The notes below the pieces were generated by a model. That model was not told the DNA's origin. It was given only the letters and a program-made list of their open reading frames with translations, and searched no databases. Position numbers and translations under genes: made by a program. 34,375 bases of DNA from JANRIG01 sp033765235 (GTDB lineage: Bacteria; Bacteroidota; Bacteroidia; Cytophagales; UBA9547): assembly GCA_033765235.1 (NCBI GenBank), contig JANRIG010000038.1, positions 1 through 34,375 on the forward strand, read 5' to 3'. Each line of letters opens with the position of its first letter. The stretch's first letter is position 1. Of the stretch, positions 24,289 through 31,872 are shown one piece after another.

Positions 24289-24296
24289 TACTTTTG
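24289..24296 (+). promoter_or_regulatory. Bacteroidota -7 promoter (TACTTTTG) of lgt
   Basis: TACTTTTG matches TAnnTTTG exactly and lies 34 bp before the lgt ATG. No -33 TTTG is visible upstream; the region is A/T tracts shared with the divergent desulfurase promoter. Confidence 0.55.
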
Positions 24297-24330
24297 ATAA
24301 TTTTGGCATTCATACATTAATAATTATTTT

Positions 24331-25227
24331 ATGAACTACTTTTCAACCTTCTTTTTATTTATCACCTGGAATCCTAATCCTGAACTTATAAGAATTGGTG
24401 ACTTTGCCATTAGATGGTATGGCCTTTTTTGGGCTTTAGGTTTTTTGATTGGTCAATATCTTATGACATGGTTTTACAAAATAGAGAAGCGCGACATGAA
24501 AGACCTCGATAGTTTGCTGGTGTATATGCTCACCTCCACAGTGGTAGGTGCACGATTGGGTCATTGTCTATTTTATGAACCCATGGACTATCTTACAAAT
24601 CCTATCGAGATACTATATGTGTGGCAAGGCGGGCTGGCAAGCCATGGTGCTACAGTGGGCATACTTTTGGGGGTATATCTGTATGCTTATAAAAAGTATG
24701 AAACAGATATGTTTTTTTACAAATACATCTTATTTCCATTCAGAATTATAGGATTGGCAGGCAATGCACCCGAAAATGAAGGCAAAAAATACAAATGGTT
24801 TTACCTGCTCGACAGGCTTGTAATTACCATAGCTCTAGGAGGTGGCTTTATAAGAATGGGCAATTTGATGAACTCTGAAATCATAGGCAAAGCCACAGAT
24901 GTACCTTGGGCTTTTATTTTTACTTCCGTAGACTATGTGCCTAGGCACCCATCGCAGCTTTATGAAGCTTTATCGTGCTTTGTGCTTTTTGCAATTATAT
25001 TGACTTATTATTTAATTAATAAAGAAAAAACACCTAACGGACTTATATTCAGTTTTTTTTGTGTATTTTTATTTACGTTGCGCTTTGCATATGAGTTTAC
25101 TAAAGAAAATCAGGTAGATTTTGAAAGCCAATTACCATTTAATATGGGTCAGTTGCTCAGCATACCTATGATATTCATAGGTATTTGGGTGCTATACAGG
25201 AGCCTTACTAAGCCTCTTGACATATGA
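24331..25227 (+). CDS. lgt: Prolipoprotein diacylglyceryl transferase
   Basis: Inner-membrane enzyme that attaches diacylglycerol from phosphatidylglycerol to the lipobox cysteine, the first step in making lipoproteins such as those encoded nearby. The product has 298 residues and about seven helices. Conserved parts are IRWYGLFWALGFLIG (27-41), GARLGHCLFYEP (73-84), H105 in GGLASHGA (E. coli H103), R175 in GGFIRMGNLMNSEI (the E. coli R143 region), and RHPSQLYEAL (205-214). An insertion of roughly 25 residues (about 137-162, with NAPENEGKKYKW) relative to E. coli precedes the arginine loop. It has its own promoter and a hairpin overlapping the stop codon. Confidence 0.96.
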   Translation: MNYFSTFFLFITWNPNPELIRIGDFAIRWYGLFWALGFLIGQYLMTWFYKIEKRDMKDLDSLLVYMLTSTVVGARLGHCLFYEPMDYLTNPIEILYVWQGGLASHGATVGILLGVYLYAYKKYETDMFFYKYILFPFRIIGLAGNAPENEGKKYKWFYLLDRLVITIALGGGFIRMGNLMNSEIIGKATDVPWAFIFTSVDYVPRHPSQLYEALSCFVLFAIILTYYLINKEKTPNGLIFSFFCVFLFTLRFAYEFTKENQVDFESQLPFNMGQLLSIPMIFIGIWVLYRSLTKPLDI

Positions 25228-25239
25228 CCATGTCAAGAG
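25214..25239 (+). terminator. Hairpin terminator at the end of lgt
   Basis: CTCTTGACAT (25214-25223) pairs perfectly with ATGTCAAGAG (25230-25239) around ATGACC, a 10-bp stem that contains the lgt stop codon. AATTAATTTTTC follows, so the U-tract is short and interrupted. An intrinsic terminator or a 3'-end stabilising stem is likely. Confidence 0.6.
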
Positions 25240-25437
25240 AATTAATTTTTCTATGATATATATGGTTATAAAATTTCATAAATACTTCATTTATGATTGT
25301 GGCTTCACACCTGTGTATGGGTAATATATTTTATAACATATAAGATATTGTAAGTTGTTGATATATAACAAAGTACACCGTAACCTATGGCTATGTAACC
25401 ACTAATTGCACAAAAAAATTATTATACTGTAATTTCG

Positions 25438-25572
25438 TTATTGATATTGCAACTTGTTAATCCACTCTTTACGTTTGTGCGACTCTTTGCAATGCGGATT
25501 ATATTTTGTGCAGGATGCCAATACTGCTGCTGCAGCTAAGATTATTAACAATTTTAACGAGAAATTTTTCAT
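25438..25572 (-). CDS. 44-residue lipoprotein
   Basis: An uninterrupted reading frame runs from the ATG at 25572 to a TAA at 25438. The product starts MKNFSLKLLIILAAAAVLAS and continues CTKYNPHCKE. It has a basic N-terminus, an Ala/Leu-rich hydrophobic core and lipobox LASC, so Cys21 should be acylated and the mature peptide is only 24 residues (CTKYNPHCKESHKRKEWINK, then LQYQ). The mature part has a second cysteine and is strongly basic. The gene is divergent from thiL, with the thiL promoter just 7 bp from its start. The signal sequence is convincing, but length alone makes this less certain than larger genes. No function is known to me. Confidence 0.65.
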   Translation of the reverse strand: MKNFSLKLLIILAAAAVLASCTKYNPHCKESHKRKEWINKLQYQ

Positions 25573-25578
25573 AGCTGT

Positions 25579-25586
25579 TACTTTTG
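25579..25586 (+). promoter_or_regulatory. Bacteroidota -7 promoter (TACTTTTG) of thiL
   Basis: TACTTTTG is an exact TAnnTTTG match, 47 bp before the thiL ATG. An AAAGG 9 bp before that ATG may act as a weak ribosome-binding site. Confidence 0.55.
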
Positions 25587-25633
25587 AAGATTGAATGACG
25601 TTATATATACTTATAAATAAATAAAGGTAACCG

Positions 25634-26659
25634 ATGAAATTTACTCAAATTAGTGATATAGGCGAATTTGGCCTTATAAATCGCATTAAAAGTAATACAA
25701 AAATAATTAATAAAGAAACTATTTGTGGCATAGGTGATGATGCTGCCATTCTCAATTACAGCAGTGGCATGCACACACTCATATCCACGGATATGATGGT
25801 AGAAAACATACATTTTGACCTTGCCTACACTCCACTTAAGCACTTGGGCTACAAAGCTGTAGTGGCCAATGTATCTGATATTTGCGCTATGAACGGGGTG
25901 TCTAAGCATATAGCCATAAGCCTGGCCATAAGCAGCAAATACACAGTAGAGGCTATAGATGAGTTATATGAAGGTATTTGGGCAGCATGCAGCCAATATC
26001 AGGTAGATTTGGTCGGGGGCAATATTACCTCTTCCTTACATGGCATGGTGATAGCAGCTACTGTGACAGGGATAGTGCAGACAGGCAGAGCTGCTATGCG
26101 CGGAGGGGCCAAGCAGCATGATCTCATTTGTGTGACCGGCGACTTGGGCGGTGCATATGTGGGTTTGCAAATATTAAAAAGAGAAAAAAGTGTATTCATT
26201 TCAAACCCCGATATGCAACCCGAGCTTGATGATAAAGAATATGTATTGCAGCGCCAGCTGAAACCTGAAGCACGAAATGACATTGTGAGTGCATTGCTAT
26301 CAAACAATATATTACCTACCTCTATGATAGATATTTCTGATGGGCTTGCCTCAGAATTGTTTCACCTATGTACATCATCGGGCACGGGGTGTAGTATATA
26401 TGACCAAAAAATACCTATGGACCCACTGATGGTGCAGGCAGCCGAAGAGCTCAATCTCAGTGCTATGACTTGTGCTCTGCACGGGGGCGAAGATTATGAA
26501 CTGCTATTCACTGTGTCACAAAGTGATTATGAGAAGGTACAAAATGTATCTGATATAAGTGTAATAGGATATATGACCTCGGCTGCGGAGGGGCTTAAAT
26601 TAATAACTAAAGCCAATGAGTCTATACCGCTGCAGGCACAAGGGTGGGTGCATTTTTAG
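25634..26659 (+). CDS. thiL: Thiamine-monophosphate kinase
   Basis: ATP-dependent kinase that makes thiamine diphosphate from thiamine monophosphate, the last step of vitamin B1 cofactor synthesis. It belongs to the PurM/SelD-like ATP-binding superfamily. The 341-residue product has the family order ISDIGEFGLI (6-15), GIGDDAAIL (32-40), STDMMVENIHF (51-61, Mg-binding acids), NVSDICAMNG (79-88) and VTGDLGGAYVGL (about 171-182). It continues with DISDGLASE (about 234-242) and LHGGEDYELLFTV near the C-terminus. No other thi genes lie nearby and no TPP riboswitch was seen upstream. It converges on the FadL-like gene across a ~100-bp AT-rich gap. Confidence 0.95.
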   Translation: MKFTQISDIGEFGLINRIKSNTKIINKETICGIGDDAAILNYSSGMHTLISTDMMVENIHFDLAYTPLKHLGYKAVVANVSDICAMNGVSKHIAISLAISSKYTVEAIDELYEGIWAACSQYQVDLVGGNITSSLHGMVIAATVTGIVQTGRAAMRGGAKQHDLICVTGDLGGAYVGLQILKREKSVFISNPDMQPELDDKEYVLQRQLKPEARNDIVSALLSNNILPTSMIDISDGLASELFHLCTSSGTGCSIYDQKIPMDPLMVQAAEELNLSAMTCALHGGEDYELLFTVSQSDYEKVQNVSDISVIGYMTSAAEGLKLITKANESIPLQAQGWVHF

Positions 26660-26757
26660 GAATAGGTTTATAAAAAAATGAAGTATCAACTGAATTGTAC
26701 AAATAAATTTTGAGAATATAATGAACTATACTATTTACATTATACATTATACATTTT

Positions 26758-28221
26758 TTACTGGTCTGTATCAAAAAAGTGAGTGTAGCCTATCACAAAG
26801 TTGAGCGAGTGATAGTCTATGGAGGCATTATTATAAGGTTCGCCTTCAAAGCGATTATTAATATTAGGATTGAGGTAGCTTTTCCAAGCCTGCACATTGT
26901 TTCCTGATGAAAAAGAATAAATAACCCCTAGTACAAAGTCTCTTTTATTGTTGCCTATAGAAAATCCGGCCGAAGCATGGTATAAATCCCAGGATGCATG
27001 TGCAGGAAGTTGTATATTGGCTTTGTTTTCGCTACTCATATCTGCATTTTTCAAGTATGAATAGTCGGTATGAAATCCTAACAACATATCTACTTTGTCG
27101 TGCAACTCTTGCTCTATACCTACGGAAAAGTTGAGCACACTTTCGGCTTGTGTACGTATGGTCATGTAGTCTTTGCTGGTGAGCATAAGTAGTCCGTTGG
27201 CATGGGCAAAGGTAGAGTTGGTGGTATAAAATTTATTGTCGCGGGCAGTGACTACGCTGTATGGGTCAATAGCAAAAAAATACTCTGCACTAAAGCCTAA
27301 CTTAGTCCATGGAAACTCATAGTTGAAACCCCCTGAAACTGAAAACGGTAACTTAAATTTTGCAGGAAGTTCGCGTTGCTCATCTATACCGAGCAAATTT
27401 TCATCAGCACCCACTAGTGTATTTGAGGGTAAGTTTGTGTAGCTTATTTCTCGCTGCACATTAGCCTGCCCCAGTGTAAAAAGCTTAGGAGTGGTAATTG
27501 CAATGCCCCATCTGAAACCGCCACTGAAGTAGCACAGACCTGCTTTGATAATGCTACCTACATCGGTAATGCTGGAGAGGTAATAATTGTTGAAGCTGTA
27601 GTGCTCGCCATCGTTGTTGGTAGTAGTGCGCACATAGCTGAAGCTTTTTTGTTTTTGAAACCTATAGGTACCAAAAAGTGAAATGCCTATGGAAAATTTA
27701 TCATTGAATCTATGTCCTATGCACAATCCTGCCCACTGCTCGTTGAGAAAACTATCATATTCCAATACTCCTATATAATCATTGTTGCTATTGTTGTCTA
27801 TGTTGGCTTTTAGCCTTACCCTGTCATTTACCGATAGGTTAAAAAAATTGCGTGTGAGCAAGGTATATCCAAATCGCCATTTGGGAAATTTATCAATTTT
27901 GAACAGCCCGGCTATGATTTGAGGGTATATATTAAAACTTGAACGGGTAATGTCGTTGTCCTGCCCTAAGCCGTCTTTTACCCTGAATACATATCCTTGA
28001 TAGGCATTGGCATTGATAGAGAGGTGTATATTGTCAATAAAACCTATGGCACCCGGAGTGTAAAACACGGCACTATTGTCATGGTCGCCACCTACTATGG
28101 AGCCGCCAAGCAGTGAAGGTCTTGCTCCAAAATTTTGAGACCAATAATGTGAATCTTGGCTATGAGTGCTATCAACAGCAAAAAAAATAATAATTGATGC
28201 CAATAATAATATTTTATTCAT
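26758..28221 (-). CDS. Outer-membrane channel protein, FadL/OmpP1-like
   Basis: The 487-residue product has a signal peptide (about 1-21, cleavage before QDSHYW). The mature N-terminus NFGARPSLLGGSIVGG is followed by DNSAVFYTPGAIGF. This recalls the hatch segment of FadL-type long-chain fatty acid/hydrophobic compound channels, where an asparagine-proline-glycine motif closes the pore. The remainder is alternating aromatic-flanked beta strands (IAGLFKIDKFPKWRFGY, GLCIGHRFNDKFSIGISLFG, LNFVIGYTHFF), and it ends in a hydrophobic strand. A role in uptake of hydrophobic substrates is inferred. It diverges from another outer-membrane-type gene 131 bp away, and the two may be co-regulated. Confidence 0.75.
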   Translation of the reverse strand: MNKILLLASIIIFFAVDSTHSQDSHYWSQNFGARPSLLGGSIVGGDHDNSAVFYTPGAIGFIDNIHLSINANAYQGYVFRVKDGLGQDNDITRSSFNIYPQIIAGLFKIDKFPKWRFGYTLLTRNFFNLSVNDRVRLKANIDNNSNNDYIGVLEYDSFLNEQWAGLCIGHRFNDKFSIGISLFGTYRFQKQKSFSYVRTTTNNDGEHYSFNNYYLSSITDVGSIIKAGLCYFSGGFRWGIAITTPKLFTLGQANVQREISYTNLPSNTLVGADENLLGIDEQRELPAKFKLPFSVSGGFNYEFPWTKLGFSAEYFFAIDPYSVVTARDNKFYTTNSTFAHANGLLMLTSKDYMTIRTQAESVLNFSVGIEQELHDKVDMLLGFHTDYSYLKNADMSSENKANIQLPAHASWDLYHASAGFSIGNNKRDFVLGVIYSFSSGNNVQAWKSYLNPNINNRFEGEPYNNASIDYHSLNFVIGYTHFFDTDQ

Positions 28222-28352
28222 CTATTAGTATTTATATTATAGCTCAGATACATTTTCATATCATCTAATACTTATTTACTATAATTAATGTAATTGAAAG
28301 TAAATAATTTAAGTAATTTTGTATAATTATTATAAATATTTGCCTAAATTAT

Positions 28353-29066
28353 ATGAAGTTTTGTATATCAGCAATAATTTTAGTCATAATTGCTAAATAT
28401 TCCTACGGTCAAGTAGCATCTGATACTATTTTAAAGCCGAGTATTATGTCTGTGAATCATCATTTTGACCTCTCAGCAGCATTTAATGACAAAACTTTGC
28501 TCACTTCACTCATGTGGAATCATCACATAGGAATAGGTAAAAAAGCTAAATTCAAAATCACTTATGGGGTGAGAGTGAGTAACTTTTACTCCAAAGATGT
28601 AATATACACCTCAGCCCCCTCCAAATATTGGCTCAAAGGAAATTTATCCGACACTCTGAGCATCAGTGCGCCACAGGTGAATAATCTCACATTATTAATA
28701 GGGTTCAGATATTCGATTGGCAGATTTGATATAGGGTTTAATATTGACGGTATAGGTGTAAGCTACGGTGGTCAAAAAGAAGCAGAATTTACAAAAAACA
28801 ATACAAAAACCAAACAGGATACTGAAGTGAGCCAACTCACAGCACTGCTCATTGGTGCCAACGACAGAGGCATGCTCAAGTCTGAGTTATATGTGGCTTA
28901 TCATATTTTTGAAGATATATATGTGAGAATAGGTATCTCAGATATATTCACGGAGTACAAAACTCCTTTGGGCATATCAGACACTAATGGTAATGACAGA
29001 TTTAGGGCGGAGACCAAGCTTTTTGTGGCAGGTATAAGCTATTGCCCCAAGCATATATTTAAGTAA
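28353..29066 (+). CDS. Secreted protein, probable outer-membrane beta-barrel
   Basis: The 237-residue product has a signal peptide (about 1-20, ending KYSYGQ). The mature part is predicted beta-rich by alternation: HFDLSAAFNDKTLLTSLMWN, FKITYGVRVSNFY, LTLLIGFRYSIGRFDIGFNI, KSELYVAYHIFEDIYVRIGI, TKLFVAGISY. This suits an eight-stranded barrel with long loops, but it ends CPKHIFK rather than in a canonical terminal strand. I recognise no family. It diverges from the FadL-like gene, and a weak hairpin with a T-run follows the stop. Confidence 0.7.
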   Translation: MKFCISAIILVIIAKYSYGQVASDTILKPSIMSVNHHFDLSAAFNDKTLLTSLMWNHHIGIGKKAKFKITYGVRVSNFYSKDVIYTSAPSKYWLKGNLSDTLSISAPQVNNLTLLIGFRYSIGRFDIGFNIDGIGVSYGGQKEAEFTKNNTKTKQDTEVSQLTALLIGANDRGMLKSELYVAYHIFEDIYVRIGISDIFTEYKTPLGISDTNGNDRFRAETKLFVAGISYCPKHIFK

Positions 29067-29070
29067 AATA

Positions 29071-29098
29071 TAGGTTATTTATGTACCTACTGTTTTTT
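29071..29098 (+). terminator. Weak intrinsic terminator
   Basis: TAGGT (29071-29075) pairs with ACCTA (29085-29089) across a 9-base loop, and a seven-T run (29092-29098) follows. The stem is only 5 bp, but the position just after the stop of the 237-residue gene and the T-run fit termination. Confidence 0.4.
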
Positions 29099-29282
29099 TA
29101 TTATTTAGCACATAGCAACATTGTACACAATAGAAAAATACTATGTCAGATATGTACTAATAATCTTAACTAAACTACATTGATTTGTAAATGTAATATA
29201 TAGTTATAAATACTATACTTGGATACAATTTTGAATATTTATTTACTTTTTTTATGTAAATCTTTTGTAGTACAAGACATAC

Positions 29283-30545
29283 TCACCCCATAGCCCGAAT
29301 GCGCTGTAGCAGAGTAGGGTGCGAATAGTTAAAAAAAACATAGGCAGGATGCGGAGTAAGATTGCTCAAGTTGTTGGCAGATAGCTTTTTGAGAGCATTT
29401 ACCAAATCGCTGAAGTTGTAAGTGTTTTTTGCAAATGCATCAGCTTCGTATTCATTTTTGCGAGAGAGTATACCCATCATAAGCGAGGTAAGGGTAGATA
29501 TGGGGCTGTACAATATGCCAAATGCTACCAAATTAAGATGTATTTTGTTGCCCGTGCCTCCAAGTGCATAGCTGAGCTCAGGGTTAAATACTATAAATGA
29601 TGATATAAACAAAGTAATACCCGTGAGTACTATTGAGAATAATATATTAGTGATGATATGTCGTTTTTTAAAATGCCCTACTTCATGTGCCAGCACAGCT
29701 ACCAACTCCTCATGCGTATGGTTTTGAATGAGGGTATCGTACAGCACTATTTTTTTGCGTTTGCCCAACCCCGAAAAGTAGGCATTGGCTTTGGTGCTGC
29801 GCTTTGAGCCATCTATCACGTAGAGGTTATCTATCGGGAATTGTACTTTGTGGCAATAATCCATAATTTTTGTTTTCAGTTCGCCCTCTTCCAGTGGGGT
29901 GAGTTTGTTGAAAAGGGGTACTATCCAAGTAGTATAAAATATATTAATCAATAACATAAAGACCGAAATCACCGCCCAAAAATACAGCCAATAATTTTGA
30001 CCTATAGATTGCACAAGCCATATCAATATAGCCAATATACCTCCTCCCAAGGTAGCGGTGAGTGCATACCCTTTGAGTTTGTCGGTGATAAAAAGCATAG
30101 GAGTGGTTTTGTTAAATCCATATTTTTGCTCTATCACAAATACCCCATACCACTGAAAAGGAAGGCTCAATATGTCAGATAGCATGAATATTACTCCTGC
30201 AAATAACAACGATTGTACTAAAGGAATGGCTGTATATCCTGAAATCCATACATCTACCTTGCCAAGCATACCTGTAACCAACACTGCAATAGTGAGCAGA
30301 AAAGAAAACCCATCGCTCACAACCCCAAATTTGATATTGGCTTTTTGGTAATCTATCATTTGTTTATATTTATCTGTATCATATATACCTTGTAGCTCTA
30401 TAGGTATGGCAGCATCCAGCTTGCTGTAGTTGAGCATTTCTAATATGCAGTTGATGATAAACTCAGCCGAAATAATGGCTACAATGATGATATATATATA
30501 TTGGTACGTCACTTCAGATATTAGGATATGAAAAACAGGGTTCAA
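29283..30545 (-). CDS. STE24-type membrane zinc endopeptidase (M48)
   Basis: Integral-membrane metalloprotease of the CAAX-protease-1/Ste24 family. The 420-residue protein has about seven helices forming the intramembrane chamber. Zinc is bound by H287 and H291 of HEVGH, with E288 as catalytic acid/base and E365 (SRKNEYEADAFA) as the third ligand. ALPFQWYGVF-like text (LSLPFQWYGVFVIEQKYGF, 127-145) and NAYFSGLGKRKKIVLYD (254-270) are also characteristic. Bacteria lack farnesylated CAAX proteins, so the likely role is membrane-protein quality control. The frame has no ATG near its N-terminus; TTG at 30545 is the likely start, 7 bp after a TAATTTTG promoter, so the mRNA may be leaderless. Confidence 0.92.
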   Translation of the reverse strand: MNPVFHILISEVTYQYIYIIIVAIISAEFIINCILEMLNYSKLDAAIPIELQGIYDTDKYKQMIDYQKANIKFGVVSDGFSFLLTIAVLVTGMLGKVDVWISGYTAIPLVQSLLFAGVIFMLSDILSLPFQWYGVFVIEQKYGFNKTTPMLFITDKLKGYALTATLGGGILAILIWLVQSIGQNYWLYFWAVISVFMLLINIFYTTWIVPLFNKLTPLEEGELKTKIMDYCHKVQFPIDNLYVIDGSKRSTKANAYFSGLGKRKKIVLYDTLIQNHTHEELVAVLAHEVGHFKKRHIITNILFSIVLTGITLFISSFIVFNPELSYALGGTGNKIHLNLVAFGILYSPISTLTSLMMGILSRKNEYEADAFAKNTYNFSDLVNALKKLSANNLSNLTPHPAYVFFNYSHPTLLQRIRAMG

Positions 30546-30552
30546 ATTTGCA

Positions 30553-30560
30553 CAAAATTA
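30553..30560 (-). promoter_or_regulatory. Bacteroidota -7 promoter (TAATTTTG) of the STE24 protease
   Basis: The minus strand reads TAATTTTG, an exact TAnnTTTG match, ending 7 bp before the TTG start at 30545. It supports a very short or absent leader. Confidence 0.5.
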
Positions 30561-30592
30561 ACATACAAAAAAAGTGGGCGGATGATATATCA

Positions 30593-30600
30593 TATATTTG
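30593..30600 (+). promoter_or_regulatory. Orphan plus-strand -7 promoter (TATATTTG)
   Basis: TATATTTGCAG is an exact TAnnTTTG match about 300 bp before hemB. In this 349-bp gene-free stretch (30546-30894) the transcript would cross a heptamer repeat and reach a seven-T run at about 30709-30715. It could drive hemB with a long leader or a short non-coding RNA. Apart from the two promoters and the repeat I see nothing else convincing here. Confidence 0.35.
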
Positions 30601-30630
30601 CAGCCACTACGTTCAATACACTCAGAAAAA

Positions 30631-30672
30631 AATTTAAAATTTAAGATTTAAGATTTAAAATTTAAGATTTGA
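30631..30672. repeat. Six tandem heptamers (RATTTAA)
   Basis: Consecutive 7-bp units AATTTAA, AATTTAA, GATTTAA, GATTTAA, AATTTAA and GATTTGA occupy 42 bp between STE24 and hemB. The array is non-coding, and its unit length is not a multiple of three. Confidence 0.75.
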
Positions 30673-30867
30673 GCTTGTAGATTTTTCATTCATAATTCAC
30701 ATTCCCTCTTTTTTTACATCCTCATAGTCAATCGTTATATTAGTCATTCTTAGTACATACTCTCTAATCGTTTTCACTCATTCTAAATTTATAACTATTA
30801 TTGTACCTTAGGTCAGAAGACCTGACAGTACATGAAAATTGTACATATGTATTTTGAATAAAACCCC

Positions 30868-30875
30868 TACTTTTG
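30868..30875 (+). promoter_or_regulatory. Bacteroidota -7 promoter (TACTTTTG) of hemB
   Basis: TACTTTTG is an exact TAnnTTTG match, 19 bp before the hemB ATG. Transcription would start a few bases downstream, giving a leader of roughly 15 nt. Confidence 0.6.
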
Positions 30876-30894
30876 TAATACTTATCATTTATTT

Positions 30895-31872
30895 ATGCAA
30901 ATAGTTCATCGCCCGAGGCGCAATCGTAAGACCCTACCTGTCAGAGATATGGTGCAAGAGTCTTTTGTGAATATATCACAATTCATTTATCCTATGTTTG
31001 TGACCGGCGGCAATACAGAGCAGATACTTTCCATGCAGGGTATATATAGGTATGATATAGAAAGTTTATTAAAGGAAATAGAAATTTGTGTGAAACTTGG
31101 CATACTGAATTATTGCATATTTCCCCATTACCCCGATGAAAAAAAAGATGCATGGGCTACAGAAAGCTACAATGAAAAGGGCTTGTATCTCACAGCCATC
31201 AAAAAAATCAAAGCCAATTTTCCTCATATCACCTTGATGACTGATGTAGCTATGGACCCTTACAGCATACATGGGCACGATGGCATATATGCAGACGGCA
31301 AAATAGTGAATGACGCCACCCTTGATATACTCTCTAAAATGGCTGTAGCACAGGCACATGCCGGTGCAGATATGGTAGGCCCCAGCGATATGATGGACGG
31401 ACGTGTAGCACATATAAGGCAGGCACTTGATAATGAAGGATTTACTGACACCTCTATCATAGCATACACTGCCAAATATGCCAGTGCGCTCTATGGACCA
31501 TTTCGCGATGCACTGCAAAGTGCACCCAAAGCAGGCGACAAAAAAACATACCAAATGAATCCTGCAAATGCCAAAGAAGCACTCTTAGAAGCCAATCTTG
31601 ACGCTGATGAAGGCGCTGATATACTCATGGTGAAGCCAGCAGGCATGTACTTAGATGTGATACAATCATTGAAAAATAATTTTTTGCATCCTATAGCTGC
31701 CTATCAGGTGAGTGGTGAATATGCCATGATAAAGGCTGCCTCCGCACAAGGATGGATAGACCATGATGCGGTCATGTATGAGAGCCTTATATCCATCAAA
31801 AGGGCGGGTGCTGATATCATACTGACGTATTTTGCCAAACAATTTGCACAAAAATTTGGAAAAACATCCTAA
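30895..31872 (+). CDS. hemB: Porphobilinogen synthase (delta-aminolevulinate dehydratase)
   Basis: Condenses two 5-aminolevulinate molecules to porphobilinogen in heme synthesis. The 325-residue octamer-forming enzyme has both Schiff-base lysines: K194 in YTAKYASALYGPFRDA and K247 in DILMVKPAGMYLD. The segment where zinc enzymes carry three cysteines reads DVAMDPYSIHGHDG (117-130), with Ala119, Asp121 and Asp129 in those places. By established family rules this is a zinc-independent, magnesium-type enzyme. MVGPSDMMDGR (160-170) is also typical. The 3' end overlaps the TTG-started flavoprotein gene by 41 bp, so the two are probably co-translated. Other hem genes are not in the window. Confidence 0.96.
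   Translation: MQIVHRPRRNRKTLPVRDMVQESFVNISQFIYPMFVTGGNTEQILSMQGIYRYDIESLLKEIEICVKLGILNYCIFPHYPDEKKDAWATESYNEKGLYLTAIKKIKANFPHITLMTDVAMDPYSIHGHDGIYADGKIVNDATLDILSKMAVAQAHAGADMVGPSDMMDGRVAHIRQALDNEGFTDTSIIAYTAKYASALYGPFRDALQSAPKAGDKKTYQMNPANAKEALLEANLDADEGADILMVKPAGMYLDVIQSLKNNFLHPIAAYQVSGEYAMIKAASAQGWIDHDAVMYESLISIKRAGADIILTYFAKQFAQKFGKTS

Noticed and set aside
30803..30831. Hairpin near hemB (AGGTC AGAA GACCT, then TGAC) as another copy of the repeat family
   Set aside because: It shares only a stem followed by TGAC. The AATATTACAGGGCATC tail is absent, so there is no real support.
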